The notes under the pieces: generated by a model
Seen by the model: only the letters and a program-made list of their open reading frames with translations
Database searches by the model: none
What the model was told of the DNA's origin: nothing
In this document: in pieces, positions 8,143-19,900 of the stretch
Layout: every line of letters starts with the position of its first letter
Position numbering within the stretch: the first letter of the stretch is position 1
Position numbers and translations under genes: made by a program
Source: Clostridiales bacterium
GTDB taxonomy: Bacteria > Bacillota > Clostridia > Lachnospirales > Lachnospiraceae
Assembly: GCA_018366495.1 (NCBI GenBank)
Contig: JAGZHZ010000014.1
Coordinates: 1-64,000 of the forward strand
Direction: 5' to 3'
DNA length: 64,000 nucleotides

Positions 8143-9300
8143 TTAATAGAACTGATGATCTCCGATCTGCATTCCCTGTCCAGATCCTGTATTGAAATAT
8201 AATGCGCCTCCAACTGGATTTTCTCCGTTTAACGCGGCCTGTGCGGCTTCCACACAGTCATCCGGAACTCCATTTGCCAGTGCATTTGCTAATGCTCCAC
8301 TGGAAGCCGGTGTAAACTGTCCGCTCTGATAAATGACATCATAAATTGTATTTGGGAATAAACTACTTGCCACACGGTTCATGACAACTGCTCCAACTGC
8401 TACTTTTCCCTCGCGGGACTGATTTCCAGCCTCACAGTAAATGATTGCTGCAAGAAGATTTAAATCATCTGCGCTTACATCAATAGATGGCTCTGTCTGC
8501 GGAGCTTCTGTCTCGTATACCGGAGCCTCTGTCTGTGGAGCTTCCGTCTCATATACTGGAGCCTCTGTCTGCGGAGCTTCCGTCTCATAATATACCGGAG
8601 CTTCTGTCTCATATACTGGGGCTTCTGTCTCGTACGTTGGAGTTTCTGGTATATAAGTATCGTCATAATACGTTTCGCCGTAATATTCATTCTGCACGTC
8701 ATATGTATCCGCACTGTAATCTTCTGTATAGGTCTGCGGAACATAGTTCTCATTTGCCACTGCAGTATCCAGAACCGGAACGTAGCTCAAATCTGTCAGA
8801 GCCATATATCCTGTTGATCCATCAAACAAGATTACTTCTGCAAATACGCCGTCATTTGAAGCCACCTCCAGCTGCTGTCCTTCACATGCGCTTCCCATAA
8901 CAGCAGAAGTAAAATCTGCCTCTGCATACACTGGAGCGCCTGTATAATTTGCTTCCATCACATTTCCAGGAACACCATATACACTTGCAAGCGCATCAGC
9001 ACTCTCTCCAAATGCTAAAAACTGTGTCTTTACATATCCCGTCACATCACCGGAGCTGATCAGTGACCACTCTCCATAGTTTTCAATCACTTCAGCGCCG
9101 CTTCCTGCAAATAAAGTTCCTACAATATGGCTGTCTTCTGAAGCATACTCACGGATATTCAAACTTCCGATGACATCTGCAACCGCCATAGAAGTACCTG
9201 TATAAGTATATTCACCCGCAAATGCAGCTGTGCCTGAGCACATAGAAATCACAAGAGCTGAAATTGTACTGTAGACAAGCGGCTTCATTTTTCTTTTCAT
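8143..9300 (-). CDS. Secreted SH3-domain and SleB-type cell-wall hydrolase
   Basis: The start is ATG 9300 (MKRKMKPLVYS), because AGGAGG lies 8 bases upstream and a signal peptide ending in TAAFAGEY follows at once; a longer frame to 9369 has neither. 385 residues. After the signal peptide come two bacterial SH3-like segments (GSLNIREYASEDSHIVGTLFAG and APVYAEADFTSAVMGSACEG), then a Glu/Thr/Pro linker with repeats of ETEAPVY and ETEAPQT, and a C-terminal SleB/CwlJ-type hydrolase domain (LLAAIIYCEAGNQSREGKVA, with the likely catalytic Glu, through GALYFNT). Such enzymes cleave peptidoglycan; in spore formers relatives act in germination. The SH3 architecture suggests a vegetative wall role instead. 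Confidence 0.88.
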   Translation of the reverse strand: MKRKMKPLVYSTISALVISMCSGTAAFAGEYTYTGTSMAVADVIGSLNIREYASEDSHIVGTLFAGSGAEVIENYGEWSLISSGDVTGYVKTQFLAFGESADALASVYGVPGNVMEANYTGAPVYAEADFTSAVMGSACEGQQLEVASNDGVFAEVILFDGSTGYMALTDLSYVPVLDTAVANENYVPQTYTEDYSADTYDVQNEYYGETYYDDTYIPETPTYETEAPVYETEAPVYYETEAPQTEAPVYETEAPQTEAPVYETEAPQTEPSIDVSADDLNLLAAIIYCEAGNQSREGKVAVGAVVMNRVASSLFPNTIYDVIYQSGQFTPASSGALANALANGVPDDCVEAAQAALNGENPVGGALYFNTGSGQGMQIGDHQFY

Positions 9301-9402
9301 TGTATACCTCCTAATGCACTTCAAAAAGAATTGCATTTCTATCACATTTTTAATACATCCTTGTTTCATTTGTTACATAATTATTAACTTTATTACAAAC
9401 GT

Positions 9403-9431
9403 ATTTTATAACAATGAAAAGTATTTGTCAA
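9403..9431 (-). promoter_or_regulatory. Sigma-A promoter of the SleB-type hydrolase
   Basis: Minus strand TTGACA (9431-9426), 17-base spacer, TAAAAT (9408-9403). This near-consensus promoter gives a leader of about 95 bases before the ATG at 9300. Confidence 0.75.
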
Positions 9432-9526
9432 CCTTTTCTTTTTCTGCCGCATTCCCAGCCGCCTGCCACAGTTTTATCATTTTATGATTTTATTCTTTCA
9501 ACCTCTTCTTCTATTTGTTCCAAGTT

Positions 9527-10906
9527 TTATTTGTTTTTTTTACGCTTTCCGACAAAGATCACCACAACAATAAGCGCTGCTCCGAAAAGCATCCAGAGAT
9601 ACTTCGTATAATTTGTTTCGTCTCCTGTCTTCACATCGTCGGAATCTTTCTCCTTTTCATTTTGGATCACTTGTCTCGTAAGCTGGGCTTTCTCATCTGC
9701 CCTCACTGTGACCTCTGTGATAGCATGATCCGGCATCTTATATCCTTTCGGTGAAACTTTCTCAATGATCTCGTACGTTCCAGGAGGAAGCTCTGTAATC
9801 ATCACACTTCCATTTTCAGCTGTCACAACTCTGTACTCTTCTGTTTCTGAAAATCCTGCAAATTTATAGCTTCCATCCGATCCAGTCACCTTCACAAGGT
9901 ATCCATCTTTCTCTCCGCCTTTCGCTCTAAGAATAAACTCTGCTCCTTTGAGTCGGATGCTGTTGTCTTTTGCATCTGTCTTTATAATTTCCAGACTTCC
10001 TGTCAGCTGTTCATTGACAATTTTCAGTTGTTCAATCGGATGATCTTCTCCCTGTTTTTTGATCGTCACAGTAAGCGGCGCTCTGTAATCGTCGCAATCC
10101 CAAACGGTAATGATCCATTGTTCTAGGCTGTTCTTATAGCCGGAAGGCGCCTTTGTCTCTGTCAAAGTATACGTTCCTTCCTTCAGCCCGCTGAATCGGA
10201 TCTTTCCATCGATTCCGGTCGTGCTTACCTCGACTGTCTGATCCCGATCATTTTTCAGGGTAAACTCTGCTCCTTTCAAAGGTTCATCCGACTGATCCAC
10301 CTTAGTCAGCTCAAATTCTGCATCTTTTGATACTATATTAACAAATTGAATCTGATCCAGATCCGCCGGTTCTTCGTCCTGTCTTGTCACTGTCACGCTG
10401 CTTTCCAATTCTTCCTCATGTTCATCTTTCCAGTGAATGTTGACATGAATCTGGTAAATTGCCATATCATATTTTATTTCTGTCTCTGACGGATTGGCTG
10501 TCTCTTTCATGATATAGTAATAATCCCCTAATTCATCCATCCAGTATGTCATTTCACTGAATGTGACAGCTCCCTGAGCATCATTCTTTCTTGTCTCTAA
10601 CAGCTGTGCATCTTGCAGCTTCCAGTCTTTTTCTGACTTGTACAATTCAAATTCAAACTGACCATCTTCCAGTTTATATGGACGTCCGCTGTCAGCATTT
10701 CTCAGCATCTTCTCAGCATTCAGCTGTACGGAAATCGGCAGTACCTTTTTATTTGTGATTGTTTTTTGCTCCGTCTCTCCTGTCAAAATGAGGACATCTG
10801 TTGTTTCGGCTGTGACCTTGTACGGTTTTGGAGCTTCTACTTCCTGCACGGTATAAGGTCCCACCGGCAGTCTGCCGATAGATGCCATTCCCTGACGATC
10901 CGTCAC
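9527..10906 (-). CDS. Anchor-bearing C-terminal part of the giant Cna_B surface protein, split off by a frameshift
   Basis: This frame continues the upstream giant gene after a one-base shift near 10978. Its reading frame is open back to that point (ITEEKGYLFNGFTDQYIPEE); the GTG at 10906 is only the first nominal start and has no good ribosome site, so independent translation is doubtful. It holds about four Cna_B/SpaA-type beta domains (QEVEAPKPYKV, KETANPSETEI, TETKAPSGYKN, IEKVSPKGYKM). The C-terminus is a sorting signal of the form VKTGDE, a membrane helix (YLWMLFGAALIVVVIFVG) and a KRKKNK tail, as for sortase substrates. If the shift is real in the genome, the anchor is lost from the main protein. 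Confidence 0.8.
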   Translation of the reverse strand: MTDRQGMASIGRLPVGPYTVQEVEAPKPYKVTAETTDVLILTGETEQKTITNKKVLPISVQLNAEKMLRNADSGRPYKLEDGQFEFELYKSEKDWKLQDAQLLETRKNDAQGAVTFSEMTYWMDELGDYYYIMKETANPSETEIKYDMAIYQIHVNIHWKDEHEEELESSVTVTRQDEEPADLDQIQFVNIVSKDAEFELTKVDQSDEPLKGAEFTLKNDRDQTVEVSTTGIDGKIRFSGLKEGTYTLTETKAPSGYKNSLEQWIITVWDCDDYRAPLTVTIKKQGEDHPIEQLKIVNEQLTGSLEIIKTDAKDNSIRLKGAEFILRAKGGEKDGYLVKVTGSDGSYKFAGFSETEEYRVVTAENGSVMITELPPGTYEIIEKVSPKGYKMPDHAITEVTVRADEKAQLTRQVIQNEKEKDSDDVKTGDETNYTKYLWMLFGAALIVVVIFVGKRKKNK

Positions 10907-13900
10907 AAAAATCTCTTCTTCCGGTATGTACTGATCTGTGAATCCATTGAACAGATATCCCTTCTCTTCTGTAATCTGACATACTTGTCTCCCTGTCTCA
11001 GAACAAATTTTGCTCCTTCAATTCGGATATCTTCTTCATCTTCGTCTGCTTTTATAATTTTCAGTTCTCCCGGAGCAATATTTTCAATGACAATCTCTAC
11101 CGCAGCGCTTGATTCATCAATAATGCCCGACTGTTCCGGCGTATTGCAGATATAGCCTGTTTTCAGATCCTCTATCTCATATACCGTATATGCTGTTCCA
11201 TAGTAGATACCACTGATTTTGATCGTCTCTTCTGCTTTCAGGTTCACAGAAAATTCCTCTTTCTGCTCATCAAACACTGCTGTGATCTGCTCAGATGTAC
11301 CATCCCCGGCAATTCTTGTCACCTTAATTCCGTCTGCTGTTTCCATTTCCTTGATGACGGCCTGTTTTCCATTTCCATGTCTTCCTTCTAGTCTGAACCG
11401 GAATTCAAACAGATCGTTTTCATCGGTCTGCGGCTTGCCGTCTTTTAACGTTTTCCTGAATGAAAGCTCGCCCGTTTTCGGTATGTTTTCTATATTTCTG
11501 GTCACCGGACCTGTTCCATCGTGCGCTAAAATTTCAACATCGGTCACTGGATTCTCCGGCATCTCATAATCTTGAGGAGCCTTTGTCTCAATCAGCTTGT
11601 ATTTTCCAAGTTGTATGTCTGTGATTCTAATTGAACCTTCTGCTTTTGATGTCACCATGACATTATTGCTGTCCTGACCATCGCTGTAGCCAACTGTCTT
11701 GTAAACTCCATCTTCTGTCATGGCAACTGCCACATATTTTCCGGAATTTTCATCAGGTGTTCCGTTCAGATCACTGACTCTTTGCAGGATAAACTCTGCA
11801 TCTGGAAGTGTTCTGTCTGGATTTGTCTGATCTCGTTTTATAACCTCCAGACTGCCTCGAACTGCGTTGTGGAATGTCACATGGAATATAGGAAGATCGT
11901 GTGCGATTGTTCCTGAATAATTTGTCTTATCATAATCGTATCCGTCATCTCTTGCCAGTTCTTGTGCGTCCACTTTCGTTCCATAATAAATTCCTTTTAT
12001 GGACGCTGTCTCAGACGGTTTTAATGTCAAATGATATCTGCCGTCTGTCTGATCCAGATAAGCTTCTCTCTGTTCGTGACCTGTATTATTTTCCACCGTC
12101 ACTTTTAATTTCCAAGGAGCGTCCGGCTGCAGTACAGAATCAAAAATCTTTGCCCCGTCTTTTGTAAATGTAAATACCATTTCAAATTCTGGCTTCTCAT
12201 TTCCTTCCGGTATTCCTTCCAGAACCTTGGTAATTTTAAACTCACCTGTCTTCAGCTTGTTGTTAAATTTCAAAACCACATTTTCTTTTTCTGCTTTTCC
12301 TGCAACTTTGTAAGGATTTTGCGGATCTTTCGTTCCTCCCATAATTTCCGGATCATAGTTTTCTCTGGAATCATTGATCTCCTCCACTTCATATTCTGTG
12401 CCAGGATCAATATTCCGGATCACTGCTTTTTGTCCTGCTTCCATCTGAATCACACCATTTGCGGTAGTTTCAGCAGTATTCTTTCCCTCGATCCAATAAT
12501 CGCCGTTGTAAGCGGTATACGCTGTATCTCCCTCTTTTCTGAAGGAAAGTTTAAACTGGAAAGTTCGATCTGAAGGCGTCACCATTTCATCTGCCTGTTT
12601 TTCAATGGTCATAGAAATTTCTGGCGTGTTTTCAATGTTCATCTGAATCTGTGCCACATTGCCGCCATTTTTTTGCAGTGTAAATTCAAAGACAGGATTT
12701 TCCGGCAACATATAATATAATGGCGCCTCCGTCTCTGTCAGCTGATATCCGCCAAGCGGAACCCCTTCCATGACTGCCGTGCCGTCTCCGTTCTTTCCTG
12801 TAATGGTAAATGCTAGTTTACCATCTGCAAAGCTGACATTTTCAATGCCCATTGCCTTATGCTGTTCTTTATTCTGAACCAGATCCTCTCCATATTTCTG
12901 CCACTTCATCTTTCTTGCCGGGTCAGATTCTGTATATGCCAGAGTAAATTTTGCTCCAGAAAGAGCATTTCCATTTTTGGAGCTAATCTTCTTGATTCTG
13001 ATTTTTCCAGTTTCTAATTGATTCACAATTTTCAGCAGCAACGATGCTTCTGTCTTTGCAGGAATTTTCCATCCTTTCTTTGTTCCAAAAGATGTCAGTT
13101 CCATTCCGTCCGCTTTTGCCGTCTCTTTATCGTATCCTTCCGGCGCTGACTCTTCTACTAAAACGTAATCTTTATAATAGTTCAAAGAAGAAATCTGTGC
13201 CAGTCCCTGGATATCTGTCTGCACGTTTCCTGCCTCATTTGCAGCCGTCAGATCCTGTTCTGTGATTTCTGATCCGGGTTCAAACGGTCCATATAAAATA
13301 AACTGTGCATTTTCCAGCGGAATCTGACCATTACCTTCTGCTTCTTTTTTAATTGTCAGATCTTTTAATCTTACCAGCCCGATATCCTTTGTCATATCCC
13401 AACTGCTCTCATCTGTAGGCCACAGATAAAAGCGTTCTGAGACGTAGCTGCCATCTTCAGATATAAAGTTGCAGTCTTTTGTTTCCTTTTCAAACAAGTC
13501 AAATTGTCTCGGATCTCTGGAAGGAGTGATTTTCCCGTCTGGCTGGAAGGCATCTGTCAGCGCATATCCTGCTGGCGGTGTAATCACAATCTGATAATTA
13601 ATCTTATTTCCTGTCAATCCGTTCGGATTGAGTCTTCCGTCACTGTAATACAAATCAGTTGTGCCGCTTGGAACAGAATAAGACAGATTGCCAAATTTAA
13701 ATTCATTCGTACCAGGAGTGGTTGTCATCGAATGGGAATCTATGAGCTCATTTCCATAATAGATATTCAAGACAACATCCACAGCTGGAACTTCTGTATT
13801 TTCGGCAATTCCATTGTTTCCGCCCATGTTGGCATTTTTCTCATTCTGGGTTCCATCCAGATCTTCATCAATCCAGACGTGTCCTCCTACACCTACTTTC

Positions 13901-16900
13901 TCTCCCTCCAGCAAAGCGCTGACTGAAGAACTGTTTTGGTCTATTACCATCTGGCTGTTTCCTACCCATGTAAAGGTCATAAAATCATTCGTTGTTAATC
14001 TTCCTGCCAGTTCTGCCATTTCCTCAGAACTGTATTCGTTAACTCCCATTTTATAGACCACTTCAATTCGGTCATACTGTCCTAATACAACGCTCTTGTC
14101 AAAATCGAGTGCAATCACGGAAGCGTTTTTGTCTGCCCCGCTGATCCAGTTTCCTGTTATAGTATCTCTGTCGCTAAGTTCCAGCGGAATGGATGATGCT
14201 TCTGTTCCCGTAATCTTTCCTGTTTTAGAATACAAAGTATATGCCGCATCTTTTTCCTGTATTCCTGTGACCACAGTCTCCCCATCTTTCTCTTCTATCT
14301 GGGCATCGTACAAAGTAACACTGACGATTTCTTTAAAATATGGGGTCCATACACTGTGACGCGGTGTTCCATCTCCTAAACGGACATCCCCTTCTGCTGG
14401 AAGTACGTCTGCAATACGTACCTTTTTCTGTTCAATTTCACTGTTGTTTATCAATGTCAGTTTATAACGGATCTCACCCGTTCCATCCGCCAGGACCATT
14501 GCATTTTGTCCTTCGCTCAGATACGCTTCCGGATCACTGTAGCTTTCCTCTGCATTTCCATTGATGCTCTTGCTTCTCACTACATGATTTGATCCAACTG
14601 CCCTGACTACCTCGTCTTCATGGATATATCCTTTTTCTTCAGAAAATTCAAGCGCCGCATCTACATTCGGGAAAGATTCCAAAGCTCCTCCGCCGATCGG
14701 TGTGAATGCCATTCCATATGGATTTCCCTGCCACTGAACTCCCTCTGCCAGACTTGTCACATAAGCAAAGTCAAGAATTTCCAGATTATCTGTCTCTACA
14801 ACCGTCGGAAGGACTTTTGCATCAAACTCAATGACAATCTCTTCCCCAGGTTTTAGATTTCCCTTTAGCCAGAGATTCAGATATTGTCCATCCGGACCCT
14901 CTGCAATTACTTTCTTTCCTTCATCCCGGCTCCAGTCCTCTGATGGATAAGTAATGATAAATCTTTCTGCCTCTCCGTCACGTTTCATCATCTCAATATG
15001 TTTTGAAAGTTTATTGCTGATAATCGGATTCTCAAAATTCAGTTCTTCTTTGGATTCATTTGAGACAACGATGCGGTATGTGATGGTCTCACCAATTGTT
15101 ACCGTAGTGACAGGATGACGGTCACTATCTAAAATCTGCAGATCCAGTGCAATTTCTGGAAGATTAAATTTCGGATCCAGCTCAATTTCAGCCACTGCTT
15201 CCTGAGTCTCCAGCGCGCGCTCTTCATAAACGTCCCTCTCCTGTGTCGGACATAAATATTTTACTGAGACTTCCGAATAGTTTCGCACTAATTTGGCTGG
15301 AATCGCATCCGGTCCCTCTTTCTGTCTTTTCAGTTTCATCTTGACTGTGATCGGTTCAATCACTACGTCAGATCCCAGAGATCTTTGTATGTCATTTCCA
15401 TTCGGCAATGGTACTGCCTGCAGCTGACTGTCAAAATATTCTACTTCAAATCCTTTTACTCCATCTATGCTGACTGGAATAGAATGCACTGCGCCTTTAT
15501 CAAGCGAAGATACATCGTACGTTCCAATCTCTGTACGCTTTCCATCCCACAGTTCGACTGTTACTTTTGCCTGTACAGACATACCATCGTAATCTTTAAT
15601 ATGTTCACTGTACGAAGCTTTTCCAAGTTGGATCTCTGTGATTGTATAAGCCCCCGGCTCCAGTTTCGTATCTTCTATTCCATTTCGATCTGTAAAGATT
15701 TCAGCGCCTGTATCTCTCACAATAAAACTTGTCAGAGGCAGGAAATTACTCAGTTCAAACGGCGCTGCCTTTCCGTTTTCGGATGATCCGCCAATCTGGA
15801 ATGAAACCTCATGTTCTTTCAGGAGCAGGTTTGCTTCTTGTTTTTTCTCTCCTAACGGTTCTTTTTTGATTGAGACTTCCGGCGTATCTTTTCTGTTCAG
15901 GAATGTCACAGAGACGATTTCCTCTTCTTCTCCTGTAATCCAAACCCAGTCTTCTGTCTTCAATCTTTCATCCTGTCCATTCAGGAAATATGGCTCCTCT
16001 GTCTCGACTTCTTTTATATAATACCATCCTGGTTCCAGCATTACAGAAAGCGTAGTGACTATTCTGCTTCCGTCTGCCCTCTTTGCAGTTCCGGTTTCCA
16101 ACACCGTGCCTTTCTTTGTATACAGTTTATCTTCGGATGTATTTGTATAGTACAATTCTAACGGGCTTTCATTTTTACCTGGGACTGCTCCCTGTGCATC
16201 CACACGATAGATAGAAAACTTCGCACTGGCTGCCTCTGCAGTATTTTGTGCATCTCCCTTATTGATATACAGCTTTGTTTTTGGCCTGTTATACGCATGA
16301 ATGTGATACGCTCCCATCTCGATATTGTCAGGGATTAAAAATACTTCTGTCTCAGCGCCGTTCACCACGACTGTACTCTTCTCAAATGATGTCCCCGTCA
16401 CATTATGCGTCTTTTCGTCATACAGATAGACTTCTTCCAGTCCCACATAGAATTTCTGATCCTGCTCTGTCATAACTTCTCCCAATGCATATTGATATAA
16501 CGCAGAATCTTTCTTTTCTATGTTGTCAAATACTGCTCTACTCTTCTCATCTGTCACCTGTGTGGCAAGCAATACTGCTTCTTTCGTCTGTTTATTGATT
16601 TCATACAGATTAAATGTAATTCCAGGCATACTTGCGTCTTCATCTTTTCCTAATACATTGTTTCGTTTATGTACTTCCAAACGAAGACCGCGTTTATTAT
16701 AGAATACTAAGGCCTGCTGATTTTCATCTGCCCCCTCGCTCAGACTATATTTTATATTCTGGTTTGGTTTGAGCATCACAGTATGAGGAGTCTTGTCTAA
16801 CGCATAACTTTCTGGAGCTTTTACTTCTGTAAATGTAAACTCCAGGCCATCTCTGCGCACCTCTTCCGTCAGCAATTCCTCTGTGAAGATAAAGTCAACG

Positions 16901-19900
16901 CATAAAAGACCGTGTTCATCTGTGACAAACCGGCTCTGAGCGCCGTTATTCACAGCAACCTCTTTTCCTGTATGAGGATCTTTATATGTTACTGTAAATT
17001 CTGCGCCCTGTAATCCTTTCTGTTCCTCCTTTGTACCTTCTGGAAGCTTAATCAATATCATTTTGGATTTCAAACTGCTATTCTCAGCAGACACGAACAC
17101 ACCTTTATTTTCTCCTTCTCGGATCTCAACCTCAAAAAATCCATCGCTGTCAAACGGCTCAGGTTTCAGTTCCCATTCGTCCCATTTGCTGATTTCCCAT
17201 CCATGTATCTTTCTTTCTCTTACAAAATATTTTCCTGCCGGTAATCTGACAGAACCTGACCCCTGTCCTTGGATTTCTATCTGGTAGGCCGGAATCTGAT
17301 CTGATTTATTTTTATAGATTTCAAATACGGCTGTCGGCAGCGGATCGCTTCCCAGTTCATAACCGTAGACATACGTCTTTTGGATCGTCAGTTTTCCATA
17401 TGGTTCATTTGTAAATTCTTTTGCAATAGTCGGAACAGTGATTCTTCCTTCTCTTTCTATCGGCTGATCCAGGCTTCCTGCAATCTTGACCACTATCTCC
17501 TCTTCACTTTTTACATAATTTTCAGGCGCTTTTTCCTCTGTAATTTTGTACCAGCCAGGTTCCAGATTTTCAAAGACTGCCCTTCCATTTGCTTCACTGA
17601 ACAGTTCTCTTTCTACTGTCCATCTTGGATCTGTTGTCTCGGGCGGCGTCAGTGAAGTTTTCAGCATTCGTTTATCTGCATCCGCAAAATAGAAATTTCC
17701 ATCCACAGGAGTCTCTTCAAACTCGTGGTCTTCAAATCCAATTCTGGACAGTACAAATTTTGCACCCTCCAATGCTTTTCCTGTCTGGGATTCCTTTTTT
17801 GTGATTACAAGTCTTCCTGTCATATCATTTAAGAAATCGACATAGATACGGTTATTCTCAGGCCAGTCCTGACCGTCAAATTTTGCTATCGCATTTTTCT
17901 GGGATACGCTGTACTCTTTCGTATACCCGTTTGCTTCCTGCACCTCTGTAATGGTATACAGAGTATCGGCTTCTATCTCTATTGGAACTAATTCCGCCTG
18001 TGCATTGTAAAAATCTCCCGCACGGACTGACAGATCCAGATCGCCTCCCTTGATCGTAAACAATGTATCTTTTAACGCCTGATTGTTTCGGATCAAAGAA
18101 CGATCAAATTTGCGCACCATCAACTGCGGTTTCTTAGGATTGTACAGATGAATCTCTTTTCCTGACGCAAATATTTCAAACTCATATTCATATCCAGTGT
18201 CATGTGCGTTTTCATATTCTGATGTCCAGTGTCCAATGTTTACTTCTGTGATACGGTATTTTCCAGGTTCCAGACCACTGTACTCCAGTCTGCCATTTTG
18301 TGCTGTTGTACCATATTCTTCATTGCCCCATTTCACAGTTTCCCAGTTTCCTGACGGTGTCTGTCTTTCCAGTTTCACCTGTACGCCGCCCATAGCATAC
18401 TTAGCATCGCCTTCCAGTTGTTCATGAAGCCATTCGTCTATATTTTTGTCTGCATGATCCGCCGCATCATAGTTTAATCCATCATGTCTTGTATATCCAT
18501 ATTTCCAGATAATCAAGTCTCCTCTTTGGATTTCTTTGTTGACTACTGCATTGTCACCTGTATACGTTCTGTCGATCATCGAATATTCTGTCGCTGATAA
18601 TACCTTTGTCTTTACATCAATCAGCAAAATGCTGTTCAGTTTTTCAACATTCTCCGGTTTATCCGTCTCTTCTGCTCCAATGGTCACTTCATATGTATAA
18701 AATTCTACTGTGCACTGCAGATCTTTTCCCTGTTCATCATTGTAAAACTTCCATGCCTGTGTATGACGCACCATCACGCCTTCACACGTTTCTGTCCGTT
18801 CCTGATACTTCATATATGGGTATTTTGTATACTCTGGATACTGATCTGCGTAGACAAACGTATTTTTTTCAGTCAGAATATTATCCCAGTTCTCTTCTGA
18901 GTAAGTATCTTTAAACTCATATCCTTTGGCCTTCAGCCATCGATAATAATAGTTCAGATTAATTCCTGCGCTTAACGCTTTTCCAGGTTCTCCCTCTGGC
19001 GCCATTCCCGTCGTCATGCTCGTCAGAGAAACGACTGGCGCAGCTTCCTCTTTGCTTACATCCATCAGATATAATTCAAAAGTCACTCCATCAAGAGGTT
19101 CTCTGTCTCCATTAACCCGTTCCAGAACTTTTTCCAATTCAATCTGAATCATTGCAAAATCTCGGTATTTATCTTCCGAATCCTGCCCTACTTTTACATT
19201 ATAAAATTCCACAGGTGTTATAGTCTCTTTTTTGTAACGGATAACCTGATTTGTCTGTAAAGTGTCCATCAGCTGTGAAATTTCGTTTTCTGTCACTCCT
19301 TCATCTGGAACCAGCAATATACCATTTTCATATGAAGGAAGAATTTTCCATCCGACAGGGACATATGCCTCCTTAAACAGATAAATATTTCCATACCGGA
19401 CAAAGTTTGAGAACACATGTCCTGCCACTCCATCTTCTGTCGTATCTGTCATATAGGTTCCCATTATCGTTTTTGTTTTCGGGATCACTTTTCCATTTGT
19501 TCCCTGAATCAGGACACCATCGTCCCCTGTATGAATCTTACTTAAATCATCTCCCAGATTAAATCCTGTAAAGTAAGTATGATCCATTCTCTTTTGTTCC
19601 GTACCCTGAATGCCCCATTTGATAATCTCAAACTGCACATTTACTCTTGTATTTACAAGAGGCTCGTCTACGATAAAGCTGTTGCCTTTTCTTAAGATTT
19701 TTTCTGCTTCTACTTTCATACCATTCAGGTCAGCTGAAAGCTCAATAACTTTTTTGCCCGGTTCTGCATTTTCCTTCTCAGAAAATCTGATATGAAGTGT
19801 GTTATAATTTTCAAATTCAGAAACTGATATCGAAGCAGGGGCAGGATTCAATAACTTCTTGTTATCCGGCAGCTCAGGATATTTTGGATTACTGGACACT

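Noticed and set aside
10960..11000. Programmed -1 frameshift in the giant surface gene
   Set aside because: Reading GTC then slipping back one base would give the right protein (YVQIT), but there is no slippery heptamer of the XXXYYYZ kind and no obvious pseudoknot. A missing base is simpler.
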